This document shows, in pieces, positions 62,526 to 64,000 of a stretch of 64,000 nt of DNA (the first letter of the stretch is position 1; every line of letters starts with the position of its first letter). Below the pieces are notes generated by a model, which had not been told where the DNA came from, did not search any database, and was given only the letters and a program-made list of their open reading frames with translations. The DNA lies in NCBI GenBank assembly GCA_023390655.1, contig JAEWCL010000015.1, positions 1 through 64,000 of the forward strand. Reading direction: 5' to 3'. Source of the stretch: Bacillota bacterium (GTDB taxonomy: Bacteria > Bacillota > Clostridia > Christensenellales > CAG-138). The position numbers were made by a program, and so were the translations under genes.

Positions 62526-64000
62526 TCACCGACTCATCAAATTTTTTAACGCGGCATAAAGCTCGCGATATGTTTCGTAGCCACGGTCATATTCGGCCTT
62601 GCGCGCATTATCCGGCTCATGTCTTCTCTTTAGCTGAACTGTTTCTTCAACCGCTTGGTCGAAGTCTCTGTACATGCCCACACCAACACCGGCAAGAAGT
62701 GCCGCCCCCAACGTTGTGGCAGTATCCGAAGCCGGAATCTCAATGGGCTTTCCGGTAACGTCGGATTTGATTTGTGTCCAAATCAGCGAGTTCGCGGCAC
62801 CGCCCATGGACCGCATTGTCCAAACCGAAGCGCCCGCCTGAGAAGCAATCTCAAGGTTATGTCGCAGCGAATATGCCACGCCTTCCATGACTGCGCGCAC
62901 CATGTGTGCCTTCGTCTTGGAATAGTCCAACCCATAAAACTGTCCTTTTGCTTTTTCATCCCAAATTGGCGAACGCTCGCCGGCCATATAGGGCAGAAAT
63001 ATCATGCCTTCGCTGCCGGCGGGCACTGTAGCGGCCAACATTCCGAGCCGCTCAAACGCGGAACCGCCTTCTGCCACCGCGCTCTGTTTTTCTTCAAAAC
63101 CAAACTGATCCTGAAACCAGCGTAACGCACCACCACCTCCCGTTGTGCCTCCTTGCAGCAACCATCTTCCCGGAACCACATGAAAACTTAAAATAAGCCT
63201 TGGATCTGCGCAGTACTGTTTTAGACAAATGCTCAGCCCTCCGGCCTGCCCGCCCTGCTCTTGCGTCTGACCCTCATGGAGTACACCGGCACCTAGCGTA
63301 CCGCAGGCGGCATCGAGTCCGCCGGCGATAACCGGCGTTCCTTCTTTAAGTCCCATTTTTTGAGCTGCGCTTAACGAAAGCTTACCGACGACCTCTTCAC
63401 AGGCCACAATTTCAGGCAAAAAACCGGCTTTTATTCCAAGGGAATCGCGCATTCTATCATCCCAGCGTCCCTTTTTCATGTCAAAGCAATGCAACCCATA
63501 GCCTTGGGAGATATCCTGTGTTATCGCACCTGTCATGCGGAACACAATAAAGCTGTTGGATTGGAGTATTTTATCAATTCTTCGGTATGTATCAGGCAGG
63601 GTTTCTTTATACCAGATAATTTTTCCAGTTGTGTACTGAGCCTTGAGGGGATTCCCACTTACGGAAAAGAGCTCTTCCGCCCCTATGGTTTCGTTTAATT
63701 TCCTACAGATCGCCTCACTGCGCGTATCCATCCAAATCGGATTTCGGGTGAGCACTTCTCCTTGGCTATCGATTGCAATTGCTGCCCAGCTCTGTCCGTC
63801 CACACCAATGCCTGCAATATCTCCTGGATTGATAGCACTATTTTCAATGAGCCTTTTAGTACCGCTGCAAACTGCCGCCCACCAATCGTCTGGCTCCTGC
63901 TCAGCAAAACCCGGTGCAGGATAAAAAATCGGATATTCTTCTGTAGCAGTACCCACAACTTTTCCGTCACGCTCAAAAATTGCAATCTTGCACGCACTGG
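62526..64000 (-). CDS. FGGY-family carbohydrate kinase (xylulokinase-like), 5' end outside window
   Basis: Sugar kinase; the reading frame stays open to the right edge (SACKIAIFERDGKVVG before the GTG at 63956), so at least the first dozen or so codons are missing. Motifs of the xylulokinase branch are GVDGQSWAAIAID, GNPLKAQYTTGKI, VIAGGLDAACGTLGAGV, GGTTGGGGALRWFQDQF and MRSMGGAANSLIWTQI. It would phosphorylate a ketose ahead of GatD/reductase/GatZ. No frameshift is seen. Confidence 0.9.
   Translation of the reverse strand, partial: SACKIAIFERDGKVVGTATEEYPIFYPAPGFAEQEPDDWWAAVCSGTKRLIENSAINPGDIAGIGVDGQSWAAIAIDSQGEVLTRNPIWMDTRSEAICRKLNETIGAEELFSVSGNPLKAQYTTGKIIWYKETLPDTYRRIDKILQSNSFIVFRMTGAITQDISQGYGLHCFDMKKGRWDDRMRDSLGIKAGFLPEIVACEEVVGKLSLSAAQKMGLKEGTPVIAGGLDAACGTLGAGVLHEGQTQEQGGQAGGLSICLKQYCADPRLILSFHVVPGRWLLQGGTTGGGGALRWFQDQFGFEEKQSAVAEGGSAFERLGMLAATVPAGSEGMIFLPYMAGERSPIWDEKAKGQFYGLDYSKTKAHMVRAVMEGVAYSLRHNLEIASQAGASVWTMRSMGGAANSLIWTQIKSDVTGKPIEIPASDTATTLGAALLAGVGVGMYRDFDQAVEETVQLKRRHEPDNARKAEYDRGYETYRELYAALKNLMSR

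Overview
The window looks like a chromosomal segment of a Bacillota bacterium, most likely of the class Clostridia. The signs are a kdpFABCDE operon with a free KdpF peptide, YesM/YesN-type two-component regulation of a sugar transporter, lipoprotein substrate-binding proteins, strong AGGAGG ribosome sites, an HPr with His15 and Ser46, a purine-catabolic xdh/ygeY/ssnA cluster and the wreck of a tyrosine recombinase. Species cannot be assigned by eye. Most genes are on the minus strand.

Layout. 1-8.3 kb: a 5'-truncated RHS fragment, then the high-affinity K+ system kdpFABCDE with an additional 30-residue membrane peptide at its head. 8.5-18 kb: a galactofuranose/galactose-type ABC importer (binding lipoprotein, ATPase, two permeases) with its own promoter. 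Upstream lies a regulatory operon of response regulator, histidine kinase and a second, sensor-like binding lipoprotein, joined by 4-base overlaps. 18-19 kb: a non-coding stretch with the 3' half of a tRNA-Thr gene, which looks like an old integration site. 19-32.6 kb: six tandem paralogous membrane proteins, each an extracytoplasmic alpha/beta hydrolase fused to about eight transmembrane helices, separated by inverted repeats; this is the most unusual coding region. 32.9-37.1 kb: dihydroxyacetone kinase (DhaK-DhaL fusion), glycerol dehydrogenase and a divergent PocR/AraC regulator. 37.2-38.2 kb: a frameshifted tyrosine recombinase.

38.3-48.9 kb: nucleobase catabolism, with a PreA-like dihydropyrimidine dehydrogenase, two metal-dependent deaminase-type amidohydrolases, a YgeY-type M20 hydrolase and a three-subunit molybdenum hydroxylase (xdhABC). 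The leaders of xdhA and of the preA-like gene share a nearly identical structured RNA element that closes in a stem followed by a U-run. This is a strong candidate for an undescribed or unassigned riboswitch. Decayed MocR/aminotransferase fragments lie between.

49-57.7 kb: a PucR-type regulator diverges from an operon encoding a class I aldolase, a zinc alcohol dehydrogenase, a complete mannose-family PTS (IIA, IIB, IIC, IID) and its own HPr and Enzyme I, preceded by an intrinsic terminator in the leader. 58-64 kb: an M19 dipeptidase, then a hexitol/ketose operon of FGGY kinase (cut by the right edge), GatD-like dehydrogenase, aldo/keto reductase and GatZ-like protein.

Taken together the window encodes K+ scavenging and several sugar, glycerol and purine utilisation modules, with remnants of mobile DNA at the module boundaries.
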